Assembly: GCF_008642355.1 (NCBI RefSeq)
Contig: NZ_CP029193.1
Span: 3,620,001-3,684,000, forward strand
DNA: 64,000 nt
Reading direction: 5' to 3'
DNA from: Streptomyces venezuelae
Lineage (GTDB): Bacteria > Actinomycetota > Actinomycetes > Streptomycetales > Streptomycetaceae
Each line of letters starts with the position of its first letter. The first letter of the stretch is position 1. Below the pieces are notes generated by a model, which saw nothing but the letters and a program-made list of their open reading frames with translations, did not search any database and was not told where the DNA came from. A program made the position numbers and the translations under genes. This document shows positions 41,421-50,273 of this stretch, piece by piece.

Positions 41421-42011
41421 TTAACCGGCGCCGCCCGACACCCCGGCGCCGCCTCCCAGAACCCAGCGCCCGACCACCTCGTACCGGGGCCGCTCCCCCG
41501 CCACCCCGCTCCTCGGCAGATTGCTGCGTACGAGGGTCAGCTCCCGCACCGTCCACGCGGTGCCCTCGAAGGAACCGAGCGCGTCCGCGTACGGGCCGAG
41601 GTCGCCCTCGCCACGGGTGCGCGCCAGCGTCAGGTGGGGGCGGTAGTGCCGGTGCTCCTCCATCGTCACGCCCGCCTTGCGCGCCGCCGCGTCCGCCCGC
41701 GCGGCGAGGAGCCGCAGCGCCGCCACGTCCCCCGTGGCGCCCGCCCACAGCGCCCGGCCCCCGAAGTGGCCGCCGCCGTGCAGGGCGAGGGAGAACGGCG
41801 GCGTGCGGTGCGCGGCGCGCTGCAGGCGGGCGGTCAGGTCCGGCACCGTCGCGTCGTCGACCTCGGCCATGAAGGCGAGGGTGAAGTGCCAGCTGTCGCG
41901 GGCCGTCCAGCGCAGCCCGTCGGCGCCGGGCAGCTCCTTCAACGCGCGCGCCGCGGTGGCGAGTTCGGCGGTCGCGGCGTCCGGCGGCAGGACCGCGGCG
42001 AAGAGTCTCAT
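41421..42011 (-). CDS. thpR: RNA 2',3'-cyclic phosphodiesterase (2H family)
   Basis: 196 aa with both HxTx motifs of the 2H family: H42-F-T44 (WHFTLAF) and H126-L-T128 (HYRPHLTLAR). The start MRLFAAVLPP is typical. The enzyme opens 2',3'-cyclic phosphates of RNA ends and also acts as a weak ligase in vitro. The C-terminus (RSGVAGERPRYEVVGRWVLG) is family-like. It is divergent from a GNAT gene. Confidence 0.93.
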   Translation of the reverse strand: MRLFAAVLPPDAATAELATAARALKELPGADGLRWTARDSWHFTLAFMAEVDDATVPDLTARLQRAAHRTPPFSLALHGGGHFGGRALWAGATGDVAALRLLAARADAAARKAGVTMEEHRHYRPHLTLARTRGEGDLGPYADALGSFEGTAWTVRELTLVRSNLPRSGVAGERPRYEVVGRWVLGGGAGVSGGAG

Positions 42012-42022
42012 GAACGTGACGC

Positions 42023-42028
42023 TAGCCT
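42023..42028 (+). promoter_or_regulatory. -10 box of a probable leaderless GNAT transcript
   Basis: TAGCCT ends 6 nt (CCCTCC) before the ATG at 42035, with no purine-rich ribosome site between. Confidence 0.45.
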
Positions 42029-42034
42029 CCCTCC

Positions 42035-42559
42035 ATGAGTGATCACATAAAGATCAGGCAGGGCGGCGCCGACGACGTTCCCGCCGTCCTCGCACTCTTC
42101 GACGGAGCCGTGGAGTGGCTCGTGTCACAGGGACGTACGGGCCAGTGGGGCACCCGGCCCTGGTCACAGAACCCGAAGGCCGTCGCGCTCGTCGAGAAGT
42201 ACCTGACGACGGGCGAACCGTGGATCGCGGAGATCGACGGCGAGGTGGTGGGCACGGTGACACTCACCGACGGGCCCGGCGGCGACATCATCCCGGCGGC
42301 GGACGAGCCCGAGCGGTACATCCACCTGCTCGCCGCCGACCACCGCCGCTTCGCGGGCCGCGGGGTGGGCCGCGCGCTGCTCGCGCACGCCGTCGAGGAG
42401 ACCCGCAGGCAGGGCGTCCGGCTGCTGCGGGTCGACTGCTACCGGGGCGAGGACCGCGCCCTCGTCAGGTACTACGAGAGCAACGGCTTCACCGCCACCG
42501 AGCCCTTCACGGGCCCGGACGGCAGCTGGCCCGGCCAGGTGCTGGCACAGCGCGTCTGA
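42035..42559 (+). CDS. GNAT-family N-acetyltransferase
   Basis: 174 aa. The acetyl-CoA binding site is in the RRFAGRGVGRALLAHAVEET segment (Q/RxxGxG/A pattern), followed by LLRVDCYRGEDRALVRYYES and a GFTATEPF strand. The enzyme acetylates an amine of a small molecule or protein; the substrate is unknown. It starts 23 bp from the divergent thpR start, so the two share a promoter region. Confidence 0.92.
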   Translation: MSDHIKIRQGGADDVPAVLALFDGAVEWLVSQGRTGQWGTRPWSQNPKAVALVEKYLTTGEPWIAEIDGEVVGTVTLTDGPGGDIIPAADEPERYIHLLAADHRRFAGRGVGRALLAHAVEETRRQGVRLLRVDCYRGEDRALVRYYESNGFTATEPFTGPDGSWPGQVLAQRV

Positions 42560-42577
42560 CCGGGCCCCACGGCGCGG

Positions 42578-43924
42578 CTACGCGGCCGTGGCGAGCTCCC
42601 GCTCCCTCGGCACGAACTGCACGTGCTGCCGGCCGCGGCGGAGATCCACCTTCAGCCGCAGGTCGGCGGCGCGGGCCAGCATCAGGCCGACGCCGACCGC
42701 GGCGACGGCGCAGACGAGGCCGCCGACGGCCATGCTGATCCGGACGCCGTACGCGTCGGCCAGCCAGCCGAAGAGCGGACCGCCGAGCGGCGTACCGCCG
42801 GTGAAGACCATCATGAACAGCGACATGACACGGCCCCGCATCTCCGGGTCCGTCGCCATCTGGACGGAGGAGTTGGCGGTGACGTTCACCGTCAGGCCGA
42901 GGATGCCGATCGGCACGATCAGCGCGACGAACATCCACAGCTCCGGCGCGAACGCGGCCACGATCTGCAGTACGCCGAAGGCGACGGCCGCCCCGGCGAG
43001 GAGCCGCAGCCGCGACGTGCCGCGGCGGGCCGCGAGCAGCGCGCCGGCCAGCGAGCCGATCGCCATGAGCGTGTTGAACAGCCCGTACATCCCCACGCCG
43101 CCGTGGAAGATGTCGTCCGCGAAGGCGCTCAGCCAGATCGGGAAGTTGAAGCCGAAGGTGCCGATGAAGCCGACGAGGACGATCGGCCAGATCAGCTCGG
43201 GGTTCTTCGACACGTAGTTCAGGCCCTCCCGCAGCTGCCCCTTGCCGCGCGGCTTGCGCGGGGTGTGGTGCAGCTCGGCGGTGCGCATCAGCATGAGGCC
43301 GGTGAGCGGGGCGAGGAAGGACAGGCCGTTGGCGAGGAACGCCCAGCCGGGTCCCACGGCGGCGGTCAGCGCGCTCGCCACGGCGGGGCCGATGAGGCGG
43401 GCGGACTGGAAGTTGGCGGAGTTCAGCGAGACGGCGTTGCGGACCTGGTCGGGTCCGACCATCTCGGACACGAAGGACTGCCGCGTCGGGTTGTCGACGA
43501 CGGTGACGAGCCCGGTGAAGAAGGCCGCGAAGTAGACGTGCCAGACCTGGACGTGTCCGCTCAGCGTCAGCGCGGCGAGGAAGAGGCCGCTGAGGCTCAT
43601 CGCGCCCTGCGTGAGGAAGAGCAGGTTGCGCTTGGCGAAGCGGTCGGCGATCACGCCGCCGTACAGGCCGAGGAGCAGCATCGGCAGGAACTGCATGGCC
43701 GTGGTGATACCGACGGCCGCGGAGGAACCGGTGAGGCTCAGCACCAGCCAGTCCTGGGTGATGCGGGCCATCCAGGTGCCGGTGTTCGAGACGACCGCGC
43801 CGGTCGCGAAGAGCCGGTAGTTGCGGATCCTCAGCGAGCTGAACATCGAGGTCTTGTGGGGGCGGTCGGGTTTGTCGAGGGCGGTTGGTGCGGGGGCGGA
43901 GTCTGCTCCGGATCCCGTACTCAA
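42578..43924 (-). CDS. MFS efflux transporter
   Basis: 448 aa with about twelve helices (for example NTGTWMARITQDWLVLSLTG, LGLYGGVIADRFAKRNLLFL, MVFTGGTPLGGPLFGWLADA). The GGVIADRFAKRN loop is the MFS motif A of the MFS_3/Enterobactin-exporter-like group. It lies about 110 bp downstream of a MarR gene in the same direction, so the pair looks like regulated drug efflux. Confidence 0.92.
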   Translation of the reverse strand: MSTGSGADSAPAPTALDKPDRPHKTSMFSSLRIRNYRLFATGAVVSNTGTWMARITQDWLVLSLTGSSAAVGITTAMQFLPMLLLGLYGGVIADRFAKRNLLFLTQGAMSLSGLFLAALTLSGHVQVWHVYFAAFFTGLVTVVDNPTRQSFVSEMVGPDQVRNAVSLNSANFQSARLIGPAVASALTAAVGPGWAFLANGLSFLAPLTGLMLMRTAELHHTPRKPRGKGQLREGLNYVSKNPELIWPIVLVGFIGTFGFNFPIWLSAFADDIFHGGVGMYGLFNTLMAIGSLAGALLAARRGTSRLRLLAGAAVAFGVLQIVAAFAPELWMFVALIVPIGILGLTVNVTANSSVQMATDPEMRGRVMSLFMMVFTGGTPLGGPLFGWLADAYGVRISMAVGGLVCAVAAVGVGLMLARAADLRLKVDLRRGRQHVQFVPRERELATAA

Positions 43925-43973
43925 AGTAGGTTCGCCTCCTTTGGCGTACGTACGGCTCCCACCGGCGGCGGGA

Positions 43974-44026
43974 GTGCCCGCGGGGTGCCGCGGGACTTAC
44001 GGGTGCCCGCGAGGTGCCGCGGGACT
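43974..44026. repeat. Tandem duplication in the MarR-MFS gap
   Basis: A 24-bp sequence beginning GTGCCCGCGGGGTGCCGCGG occurs twice 29 bp apart with one mismatch. It lies between the MarR stop and the MFS start (just beyond the gene ends) and may form hairpins or hold a regulator. Confidence 0.6.
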
Positions 44027-44034
44027 CGTGGCCC

Positions 44035-44472
44035 CTAGAGGTGCGCGAGCTTCTCCAGTACGGGAGCGGCGGCGCGGAGCCGCGCCCACTCGTCGTCGTC
44101 GAGGTGCTCGGCCAGGCCGGCGAGCCAGGCGTTCCGCTTGCGGCGGCTCTCTTCGAGCATGGCCTCGGCGGTCTCGGTCTGGGTCACCACCTTCTGGCGG
44201 CGGTCCTCGGGGTGCGGCTCCAGCCGGACCAGCCCTTTGGCCTCCAGCAGCGCCACGATGCGGGTCATCGACGGCGGCTGCACGTGCTCCTTGCGGGCGA
44301 GCTCGCCCGGGGTGGCGGAGCCGCAGCGGGCGAGGGTGCCGAGCACCGACATCTCGGTGGGGCTCAGCGACTCGTCGACCCGCTGGTGCTTGAGTCGACG
44401 GGACAGGCGCATCACAGCGGAGCGCAGGGCGTTCACGGCGACGGCATCGTCACCATGGGAGAGGTCCGGCAT
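44035..44472 (-). CDS. MarR-family regulator of the MFS gene
   Basis: 145 aa with a standard winged helix (GELARKEHVQPPSMTRIVAL and LEAKGLVRLEPHPEDRRQ). The DHPEDRRQK-type wing is typical. A TACGCT (complement of 44480-44485) ends 7 nt before the ATG, predicting a leaderless message. TTAGC and GCTAA arms around the promoter (near 44479-44502) may be its operator. It is the first gene of a MarR-MFS unit. Confidence 0.92.
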   Translation of the reverse strand: MPDLSHGDDAVAVNALRSAVMRLSRRLKHQRVDESLSPTEMSVLGTLARCGSATPGELARKEHVQPPSMTRIVALLEAKGLVRLEPHPEDRRQKVVTQTETAEAMLEESRRKRNAWLAGLAEHLDDDEWARLRAAAPVLEKLAHL

Positions 44473-44615
44473 GTTTGTTAGCGTAACTCATTACCCTAGC
44501 TAAAGACCACTTGGATTCCCAGAAGTACGACACCGAACCATTTCGTCACCCGAACGAGTGAGGTGACTTCGGAAAGTGACGCGTCGGACCGAGGGTGCCG
44601 AGGACCCTGTCGGGC

Positions 44616-44798
44616 ATGGGATCGCCAGTGCTCAGCCTGCGCATAGACGGTGAGCTGCTCGACCGGCTCCGACAGCACGCGGCCAAAAGAGGAATGAGCG
44701 TCCAGGACTATGTGGTCCGGACGCTCATTCGGGACGACTTCGACGAACGCTTCAAGGCGTCGGTCGAGGCGACGGAGAAGTTCTACGGCGCTGCTTGA
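44616..44798 (+). CDS. Small ribbon-helix-helix (CopG/Arc-like) protein
   Basis: 60 aa from the ATG at 44616. SPVLSLRIDGELLDRLRQHA is the beta-strand and first helix, and RGMSVQDYVVRTLIRDDFDE the second helix of a ribbon-helix-helix DNA-binding domain. Such proteins are often antitoxins or plasmid regulators, but no toxin gene lies next to it. A GTG at 44595 would add seven residues. It is divergent from the MarR gene. Confidence 0.75.
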   Translation: MGSPVLSLRIDGELLDRLRQHAAKRGMSVQDYVVRTLIRDDFDERFKASVEATEKFYGAA

Positions 44799-44819
44799 GG
44801 CGCACGGCCTCGTGCCCTG

Positions 44820-46274
44820 CTAGGTCAGGTTCAGCGCCGGCATCAGGTAGTAGAAGGCGAAGACCGCCGACACCGCGTACATCGCGACCGGCACCTCGCG
44901 CCCGCGCCCGGACGCGAGCCGCAGCACCGTGAAGGTGATGAAGCCCATGCCGATGCCGTTCGTGATCGAGTACGTGAACGGCATCATCAGCATCGTCACG
45001 AACGCGGGGATCGCGATGGTGTGGTCCGCCCAGTCGATCTGCCCGATGGACCCGGACAGGATCAGGAAGCCGACCGCGAGCAGCGCGGGTGTGGCGGCCT
45101 GGGACGGGACCATCGTGGCGAGCGGCGTGAGGAAGAGCGCGACGGCGAAGAGGCCGCCGGTGACGACGTTCGCGAAGCCCGTGCGGGCGCCCTCGCCGAC
45201 GCCCGCCGTGGACTCCACGAAGCAGGTGGTGGCGGAGGCGGACGAGGCGCCGCCCGCGGCGACGGCGATGCCGTCGACGAAGAGGACCTTGTTGATGCCG
45301 GGCATGTTGCCGTCGGCGTCGGTCAGCTTGGCCTCGTCGCCGATGCCCATGATCGTGCCCATCGCGTCGAAGAAGCACGACAGGAGCACGGTGAAGACGA
45401 AGAGGACGCCGGTCAGGACGCCGACCTTCTCGAAGCCGCCGAACAGGCTGATCTGGCCGACGAGTCCGAAGTCGGGCGCCGAGACGGGGTTGCCGGGCCA
45501 CTCCGGGCTGGTCAGGCCCCACGCCTGGCCCTTGAGCCCGGCGACGGCGTGGATGATCATCGCGACGACCGTCATGACGACGATGCTGAGCAGGATCGCG
45601 CCCGGCACCTTGCGCACGATCAGCACGAGGGTGAGCAGCACGCCGAGCACGAAGATGAGGACGGGCCACCCGTTGAGGTGCCCGTCGCCGCCGAGCTGCA
45701 GCGGGACGGTGGTGTGCGCGGCGTCCGGGATGCGCGAGACGAAGCCGGCGTCGACGAGGCCGATCAGCATGATGAAGAGGCCGATGCCGATGGCGATGCC
45801 CTTGCGCAGACCCAGCGGCACGGCGCTCATCACGCGCTCCCGGAGGCCGGTCGCGACGAGCAGCATCACGACGAAGCCCGCGAGGACGACCATGCCCATG
45901 GCGTCGGGCCACGACATGCGCGGCGCGAGCTGGAGGGCGACGACGGTGTTGACGCCGAGTCCCGCGGCGAGCGCGATGGGCACGTTGCCGATGACGCCCA
46001 TGAGGAGCGTGGTGAAGGCGGCGGTCAGCACGGTCGCGGTGACGAGCTGCTTGTTGTCGAGCTGGTGCCCGTACATGTCCTTCGCGCTGCCCAGGATGAT
46101 CGGGTTCAGCACGACGATGTAGGCCATCGCGAAGAAGGTGGCGAAGCCGCCGCGGACTTCCCTGGCGAGGGTCGAGCCGCGCTCCGAGATCTTGAAGAAC
46201 GCGTCGAGGCCGTTCTGCGGGGCCTTCGGCGGCTCTTTACGGGCATCGACCGGAGCGCTGGCCGAGGAAGACAT
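44820..46274 (-). CDS. NCS2/AzgA-type purine permease
   Basis: 484 aa from the ATG at 46274, with AGG 6 nt before; an ATG at 46286 is also possible. It has twelve or more helices and the AzgA/PbuG-type segments: the FFKISERGSTLAREVRGGFA then TFFAMAYIV start, NPIILG, ALAAGLGVNTVVALQLAPRM and CFFDAMGT. These permeases import hypoxanthine, guanine or adenine. An inverted TTCATAC repeat precedes it. Confidence 0.93.
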   Translation of the reverse strand: MSSSASAPVDARKEPPKAPQNGLDAFFKISERGSTLAREVRGGFATFFAMAYIVVLNPIILGSAKDMYGHQLDNKQLVTATVLTAAFTTLLMGVIGNVPIALAAGLGVNTVVALQLAPRMSWPDAMGMVVLAGFVVMLLVATGLRERVMSAVPLGLRKGIAIGIGLFIMLIGLVDAGFVSRIPDAAHTTVPLQLGGDGHLNGWPVLIFVLGVLLTLVLIVRKVPGAILLSIVVMTVVAMIIHAVAGLKGQAWGLTSPEWPGNPVSAPDFGLVGQISLFGGFEKVGVLTGVLFVFTVLLSCFFDAMGTIMGIGDEAKLTDADGNMPGINKVLFVDGIAVAAGGASSASATTCFVESTAGVGEGARTGFANVVTGGLFAVALFLTPLATMVPSQAATPALLAVGFLILSGSIGQIDWADHTIAIPAFVTMLMMPFTYSITNGIGMGFITFTVLRLASGRGREVPVAMYAVSAVFAFYYLMPALNLT

Positions 46275-46334
46275 GGAAAACCTCATGACCTGTGAATGAA
46301 GAAGGTGAAGTGCCGAGCTTCGCGAACTTGTACC

Positions 46335-46379
46335 TTCATACGAAAGCAATCGGCCATTAACGAGCCGTTTCAGTATGAA
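46335..46379. promoter_or_regulatory. AT-rich region with inverted TTCATAC repeat before the purine permease
   Basis: TTCATAC (46335-46341) and GTATGAA (46373-46379) are perfect inverse copies 31 bp apart in a stretch much less GC-rich than its surroundings. It may hold the purine permease promoter and an operator. No purine riboswitch fold is recognisable. Confidence 0.3.
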
Positions 46380-46469
46380 TACATGAAGCCGAAATCGCTA
46401 TCTCCGCGCGTAGACCCCTGCGGGGCAACGGGTGTACGAGCCCCCAGCCCGGCCCTGAGCCCCGCCTCG

Positions 46470-46475
46470 TAAGCT
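46470..46475 (+). promoter_or_regulatory. -10 box of a probable leaderless DUF2530 transcript
   Basis: TAAGCT ends 6 nt (GTACCC) before the ATG at 46482, with no ribosome site between. Confidence 0.5.
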
Positions 46476-46481
46476 GTACCC

Positions 46482-46739
46482 ATGGCGAAGTGGACCCCCA
46501 AGCACGAGGCGCCGGAGCCCCTGGAGGGCCCCGTGGTCTCCACCATCACCGGTGGCACGATCCTCTGGTTCGTCCTCTTCCTCGTCCAGCTGCCGTTCTA
46601 CGGCTGGTTCGACGACCGCGACGCGACGTGGTGGGTGTGGACCTGCCTGGCCGGCGCGGGCCTCGGCCTCATCGGCATCTGGTACGTACGCAAGCGCGAC
46701 GCCGCGATCAAGAGGTCGAAGGTCACACAGCCGCAGTAG
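46482..46739 (+). CDS. DUF2530-like small membrane protein
   Basis: 85 aa with two transmembrane helices (about 22-42, TGGTILWFVLFLVQLPFYG, and 50-70) joined by a WFDDRD loop and ending in a basic tail. Its length and helix pair fit the DUF2530 family, found in actinobacteria next to transporters and MarR genes. Function unknown. The promoter predicts a leaderless message. Confidence 0.85.
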   Translation: MAKWTPKHEAPEPLEGPVVSTITGGTILWFVLFLVQLPFYGWFDDRDATWWVWTCLAGAGLGLIGIWYVRKRDAAIKRSKVTQPQ

Positions 46740-46821
46740 TCCGTACAACCACGGGACGGCATGCGTCCTACCCTGGTCGGATCTTTGGGGCATTCAAGGG
46801 GTGAAGCCGCAAGACCCCCCT

Positions 46822-46827
46822 TACCGT
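46822..46827 (+). promoter_or_regulatory. Possible -10 box of the P-type ATPase gene
   Basis: TACCGT ends 7 nt before the ATG at 46835 (leaderless spacing). A second candidate TACCCT lies about 50 bp upstream, followed by an AAGGGG...CCCCTT stem that could fold in a longer leader. The two cannot be separated by eye. Confidence 0.35.
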
Positions 46828-46834
46828 CGAATGC

Positions 46835-49237
46835 ATGACGCATATCGACGCGGGCGCCGAGCTCGACCCGGTCCACCCGGTGCCGCCCCCCAAGGGGCGG
46901 GCCACCGGCCTGACCTCCGCGGAAGTGGCCGAGCGGGTCGCGCGCGGCGAGGTCAACGACGTACCGGTACGGAGCTCGCGCTCCCTGGGCGAGATCGTCC
47001 GGGCCAACGTCTTCACCCGCTTCAACGCGATCATCGGCGTGCTCTGGGTGATCATGCTGTTCGTCGCGCCGATCCAGGACAGCCTCTTCGGCTTCGTGAT
47101 CGTCGCCAACACGGGCATCGGCATCATCCAGGAGTGGCGCGCCAAGAAGACGCTGGACAGCCTCGCCGTCATCGGGGAGGCCAAACCCACCGTGCGCCGC
47201 GACGGACAGGCCGCCGAGATCTCCGCCTCCGAGATCGTCCTCGGCGACCTCGTGGAGCTCGGCCCCGGCGACAAGATCCCCGTGGACGGCGAGACCGTCG
47301 AGGCCGACAGCCTCGAAGTCGACGAGTCGCTGCTCACCGGTGAGGCCGACCCCGTCATCAAGAAGCCCGGCGACAAAATGATGTCGGGCTCGTTCGTGGT
47401 CGCGGGCGGCGGCGCGTTCACCGCCACCAAGGTCGGCCGCGAGGCCTACGCGGCCCAGCTCGCCGAGGAGGCGAGCCGCTTCACCCTCGTCCACTCCGAG
47501 CTGCGCACCGGCATCTCCACGATCCTCAAGTACGTGACGTGGCTGATGGTGCCGACCTCCATCGGTCTGGTCATCTCCCAGCTCGTCGTCAAGGACGACA
47601 ACTTCAAGGAGTCCATCGCCTACACGGTCGGCGGGATCGTCCCCATGATCCCGGAGGGCCTCGTCCTCCTGACCTCCGTGGCCTTCGCGATCGGCGTCAT
47701 CCGGCTCGGCCGCAAACAGTGCCTGGTGCAGGAACTCCCCGCCATCGAGGGCCTCGCTCGCGTCGACACGGTCTGCCTCGACAAGACCGGCACCCTCACC
47801 GAGGGCGGCATGGACGTCACCGAGCTGCGCCCGCTGAACGGCTCCGACGAGGCGTACGTACGCAAGGTGCTCGGCGCCCTCGGCGAGTCCGACCCGCGCC
47901 CCAACGCGTCACTTCAGGCGATCATCGACTCCTACCCCGACAGCGAGGAGTGGCGCTGCACGGAGTCGCTGCCCTTTTCCTCCGCCCGCAAGTACAGCGG
48001 CGCCTCCTTCAGCGAGGGCGACGGCACCACGTCTACGTGGCTCCTCGGCGCCCCCGACGTACTCCTGCCCGACGGCGACGCCTCGCTCGCCGAGATCGAG
48101 GACCTCAACAAGCAGGGCCTGCGCGTCCTGCTCCTCGCCCGCGCGGACAAGGACCTGGACGCCCCCGACGTGGCGTCCGGCACGGAGGCGACGGCCCTGG
48201 TCGTCCTGGAACAGCGGCTGCGGCCCGACGCCGCCGACACCCTGCGCTACTTCGAGGAGCAGGACGTCTCCGCCAAGGTCATCTCCGGCGACAACGCCGT
48301 CTCGGTGAGCGCCGTCGCGGGCAAGCTCGGCCTGCCCGGCGCCGAGAACACCGTGGACGCGCGCAAACTGCCCACCGAGCGGGACGAGATGGGGCAGGCC
48401 CTCGACGACAACTCCGTCTTCGGCCGCGTCACCCCGCAGCAGAAGCGCGACATGGTCGGCGCCCTCCAGTCGCGCGGCCACACGGTCGCGATGACCGGCG
48501 ACGGCGTGAACGACGTCCTGGCCCTCAAGGACGCCGACATCGGCGTCTCGATGGGCTCCGGCTCCGAGGCGACCCGCGCGGTCGCGCAGATCGTGCTCCT
48601 CAACAACAGCTTCGCGACGCTGCCGTCCGTCGTCGCCGAGGGCCGCCGCGTCATCGGCAACATCACGCGCGTCGCCACGCTGTTCCTGGTGAAGACCGTC
48701 TACTCGGTGATCATCGCGCTGCTCGTCGTCTGCTCGCAGGTCGAGTACATCTTCCTGCCCCGCCACCTGACGCTGCTGTCCACCCTCACGATCGGCGTCC
48801 CGGCCTTCTTCCTGGCCCTGGCCCCCAACAAGGAGCGCGCGAAACCGCACTTCGTCCGCAGGGTCATGCGGTACGCGATTCCGGGCGGCGTCGTCGCGGG
48901 TGTCGCCACATTCGTGACGTATCTGCTGGCCCGGCACCACTACGACGGGGCGGGCGCGCGAGAAGCCGAGACCAGCGCGGCCACACTGGCGCTGTTCCTG
49001 ATCGCCATGTGGGTCCTCGCCATCATCGCCCGCCCCTACACGTGGTGGCGGATCGGCCTCATCGGCGCGATGGGTCTCGGCTTCCTGCTCGTGCTGACCG
49101 TGCCCTGGCTCCAGGACTTCTTCCAGCTGAAGCTGGTGGGCACGACGATGCCGTGGGCGGCGGTCGCGATCGCGGCGGTGGCCTCACTGGTCATCGAGGT
49201 CGTCTACCGCTGGGTGGACCGCCGCTTCCCGGCGTAG
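46835..49237 (+). CDS. Cation-transporting P-type ATPase, CtpE-like
   Basis: 800 aa. Phosphorylated Asp D316 lies in LDKTGTLT; LLTGEADPV and MTGDGVNDV are the dephosphorylation and hinge motifs. The helix-4 motif is IPEGL, as in Ca2+- or related-type pumps rather than the CPx of heavy-metal pumps, and no N-terminal heavy-metal domain is present. Mycobacterium CtpE, which this resembles in length and in the C-terminal helix block, pumps Ca2+. It stands alone. Confidence 0.92.
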   Translation: MTHIDAGAELDPVHPVPPPKGRATGLTSAEVAERVARGEVNDVPVRSSRSLGEIVRANVFTRFNAIIGVLWVIMLFVAPIQDSLFGFVIVANTGIGIIQEWRAKKTLDSLAVIGEAKPTVRRDGQAAEISASEIVLGDLVELGPGDKIPVDGETVEADSLEVDESLLTGEADPVIKKPGDKMMSGSFVVAGGGAFTATKVGREAYAAQLAEEASRFTLVHSELRTGISTILKYVTWLMVPTSIGLVISQLVVKDDNFKESIAYTVGGIVPMIPEGLVLLTSVAFAIGVIRLGRKQCLVQELPAIEGLARVDTVCLDKTGTLTEGGMDVTELRPLNGSDEAYVRKVLGALGESDPRPNASLQAIIDSYPDSEEWRCTESLPFSSARKYSGASFSEGDGTTSTWLLGAPDVLLPDGDASLAEIEDLNKQGLRVLLLARADKDLDAPDVASGTEATALVVLEQRLRPDAADTLRYFEEQDVSAKVISGDNAVSVSAVAGKLGLPGAENTVDARKLPTERDEMGQALDDNSVFGRVTPQQKRDMVGALQSRGHTVAMTGDGVNDVLALKDADIGVSMGSGSEATRAVAQIVLLNNSFATLPSVVAEGRRVIGNITRVATLFLVKTVYSVIIALLVVCSQVEYIFLPRHLTLLSTLTIGVPAFFLALAPNKERAKPHFVRRVMRYAIPGGVVAGVATFVTYLLARHHYDGAGAREAETSAATLALFLIAMWVLAIIARPYTWWRIGLIGAMGLGFLLVLTVPWLQDFFQLKLVGTTMPWAAVAIAAVASLVIEVVYRWVDRRFPA

Positions 49238-49255
49238 GGGGTGGTGCGGCGGCTA

Positions 49256-50098
49256 CTACCGCACGTCGACGAAGTCGGCGGTCGACGTCACCGACGGGGT
49301 CGTGGACGTACCGGCGAAGACGTAACGGAAGTAGCCGTCGGCCGACGCCTTCACCGTGGTCTTCAGGTTGCCCTTGGTGTCGGACTTGACGGTCTTGAGG
49401 GTGGTGTAGCTGCTGGCACCCTTCTTCTTGTACTGGAGCTTGACGTCCTGCTTCGTGTAGCCGGCGTACTTGGCGGTGTCCCAGTTGGCGCGGGTGAGGG
49501 CGCCGGTCACCGTGAGGGTCTTGCCCTTCTTGACGGGCTCGGGGGAGGCGTTGGTGGTGAGCTTGGCGGCGCGCTTCACCGAGACGCCGGCCGGGAAGGC
49601 GTCCTTCTGGATGTGGTCGCCGTCCTTGCCCTGGGCGATCGCCCAGACCTTCCACTTGCCGGCGAGGATGTTGCTGTAGATGTTCACGTTCGGGTCGGCG
49701 ACGACCGTGGTGGTGCAGGTGGACGTGGTCGCGTCGACGACCTTGCAGTCGCCCTCCATCACGTCGGGGACCATCGAACCGTCGATGCCGTCCTCGGCGT
49801 CGAAGTCCGTGCCGTGCCACAGGAACGCGGCGGCGTCCTCGATGCCGGACGGGTCCGTCGCGGTGACGGAGATCTTGACCGTCTTCGCGGCGGAGGTGCC
49901 GACGACGATGTCCTTGCCACCGTTGACGGTGACCTTCGTGATCTTGGTGTCGCCCTCGACGGCGTCGGCCGGAGCCTTGGCCGCGAAGGTGGTGGCTTCC
50001 GAAACCTTCGGGGCGTCGGCCGCGTGCGCGGCCGGAAAGGCGAGTGCGGAAAGGGCCAGGGTGCCGGACAGTGCGGCCACGGTGGCACGGATGCGCAT
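49256..50098 (-). CDS. Secreted protein, unknown function
   Basis: 280 aa with a signal peptide (cleavage likely after AAHA). The body has an Ig- or surface-protein-like beta-rich character (ITKVTVNGGKDIVVGTSAAK; DVKLQYKKKGASSYTTLKT). Two Cys residues near the middle (EGDCKVV and STCTTT) may pair. The LTTNASPEPVKKGKTLTVTG segment resembles bacterial surface and secreted beta-sandwich repeats. No catalytic residues recognised. It is close to, and convergent with, the P-type ATPase gene. Confidence 0.85.
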   Translation of the reverse strand: MRIRATVAALSGTLALSALAFPAAHAADAPKVSEATTFAAKAPADAVEGDTKITKVTVNGGKDIVVGTSAAKTVKISVTATDPSGIEDAAAFLWHGTDFDAEDGIDGSMVPDVMEGDCKVVDATTSTCTTTVVADPNVNIYSNILAGKWKVWAIAQGKDGDHIQKDAFPAGVSVKRAAKLTTNASPEPVKKGKTLTVTGALTRANWDTAKYAGYTKQDVKLQYKKKGASSYTTLKTVKSDTKGNLKTTVKASADGYFRYVFAGTSTTPSVTSTADFVDVR

Positions 50099-50273
50099 GT
50101 GTTTCCCCAGGTGGAGAAGGGGTCCCGCGGAGCGCGAGGCGCGTCACGCGGGTCCCAAGTGATCTAGGAGTCTGTTGACTCGCAAGATCAGACTCTCGAC
50201 AGGGGTGACTGGTTGTACACGATGTGAAGAAAATATGACCGCGTCACATCGCCGCCCCCCGCCGGACCGCCCC
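50099..50273. promoter_or_regulatory. Promoter region of the secreted-protein gene
   Basis: 175 bp between the start of the secreted protein and the stop of the sacsin-like gene. It includes short less GC-rich segments (TGACTGGTTGTACACGATGT; GAAGAAAATATGACC) suited to a promoter, but I see no definite boxes. Confidence 0.3.

Noticed and set aside
44616..44798. Toxin-antitoxin pair
   Set aside because: The ribbon-helix-helix protein has no adjacent small toxin gene; the neighbours are a MarR gene and a purine permease.
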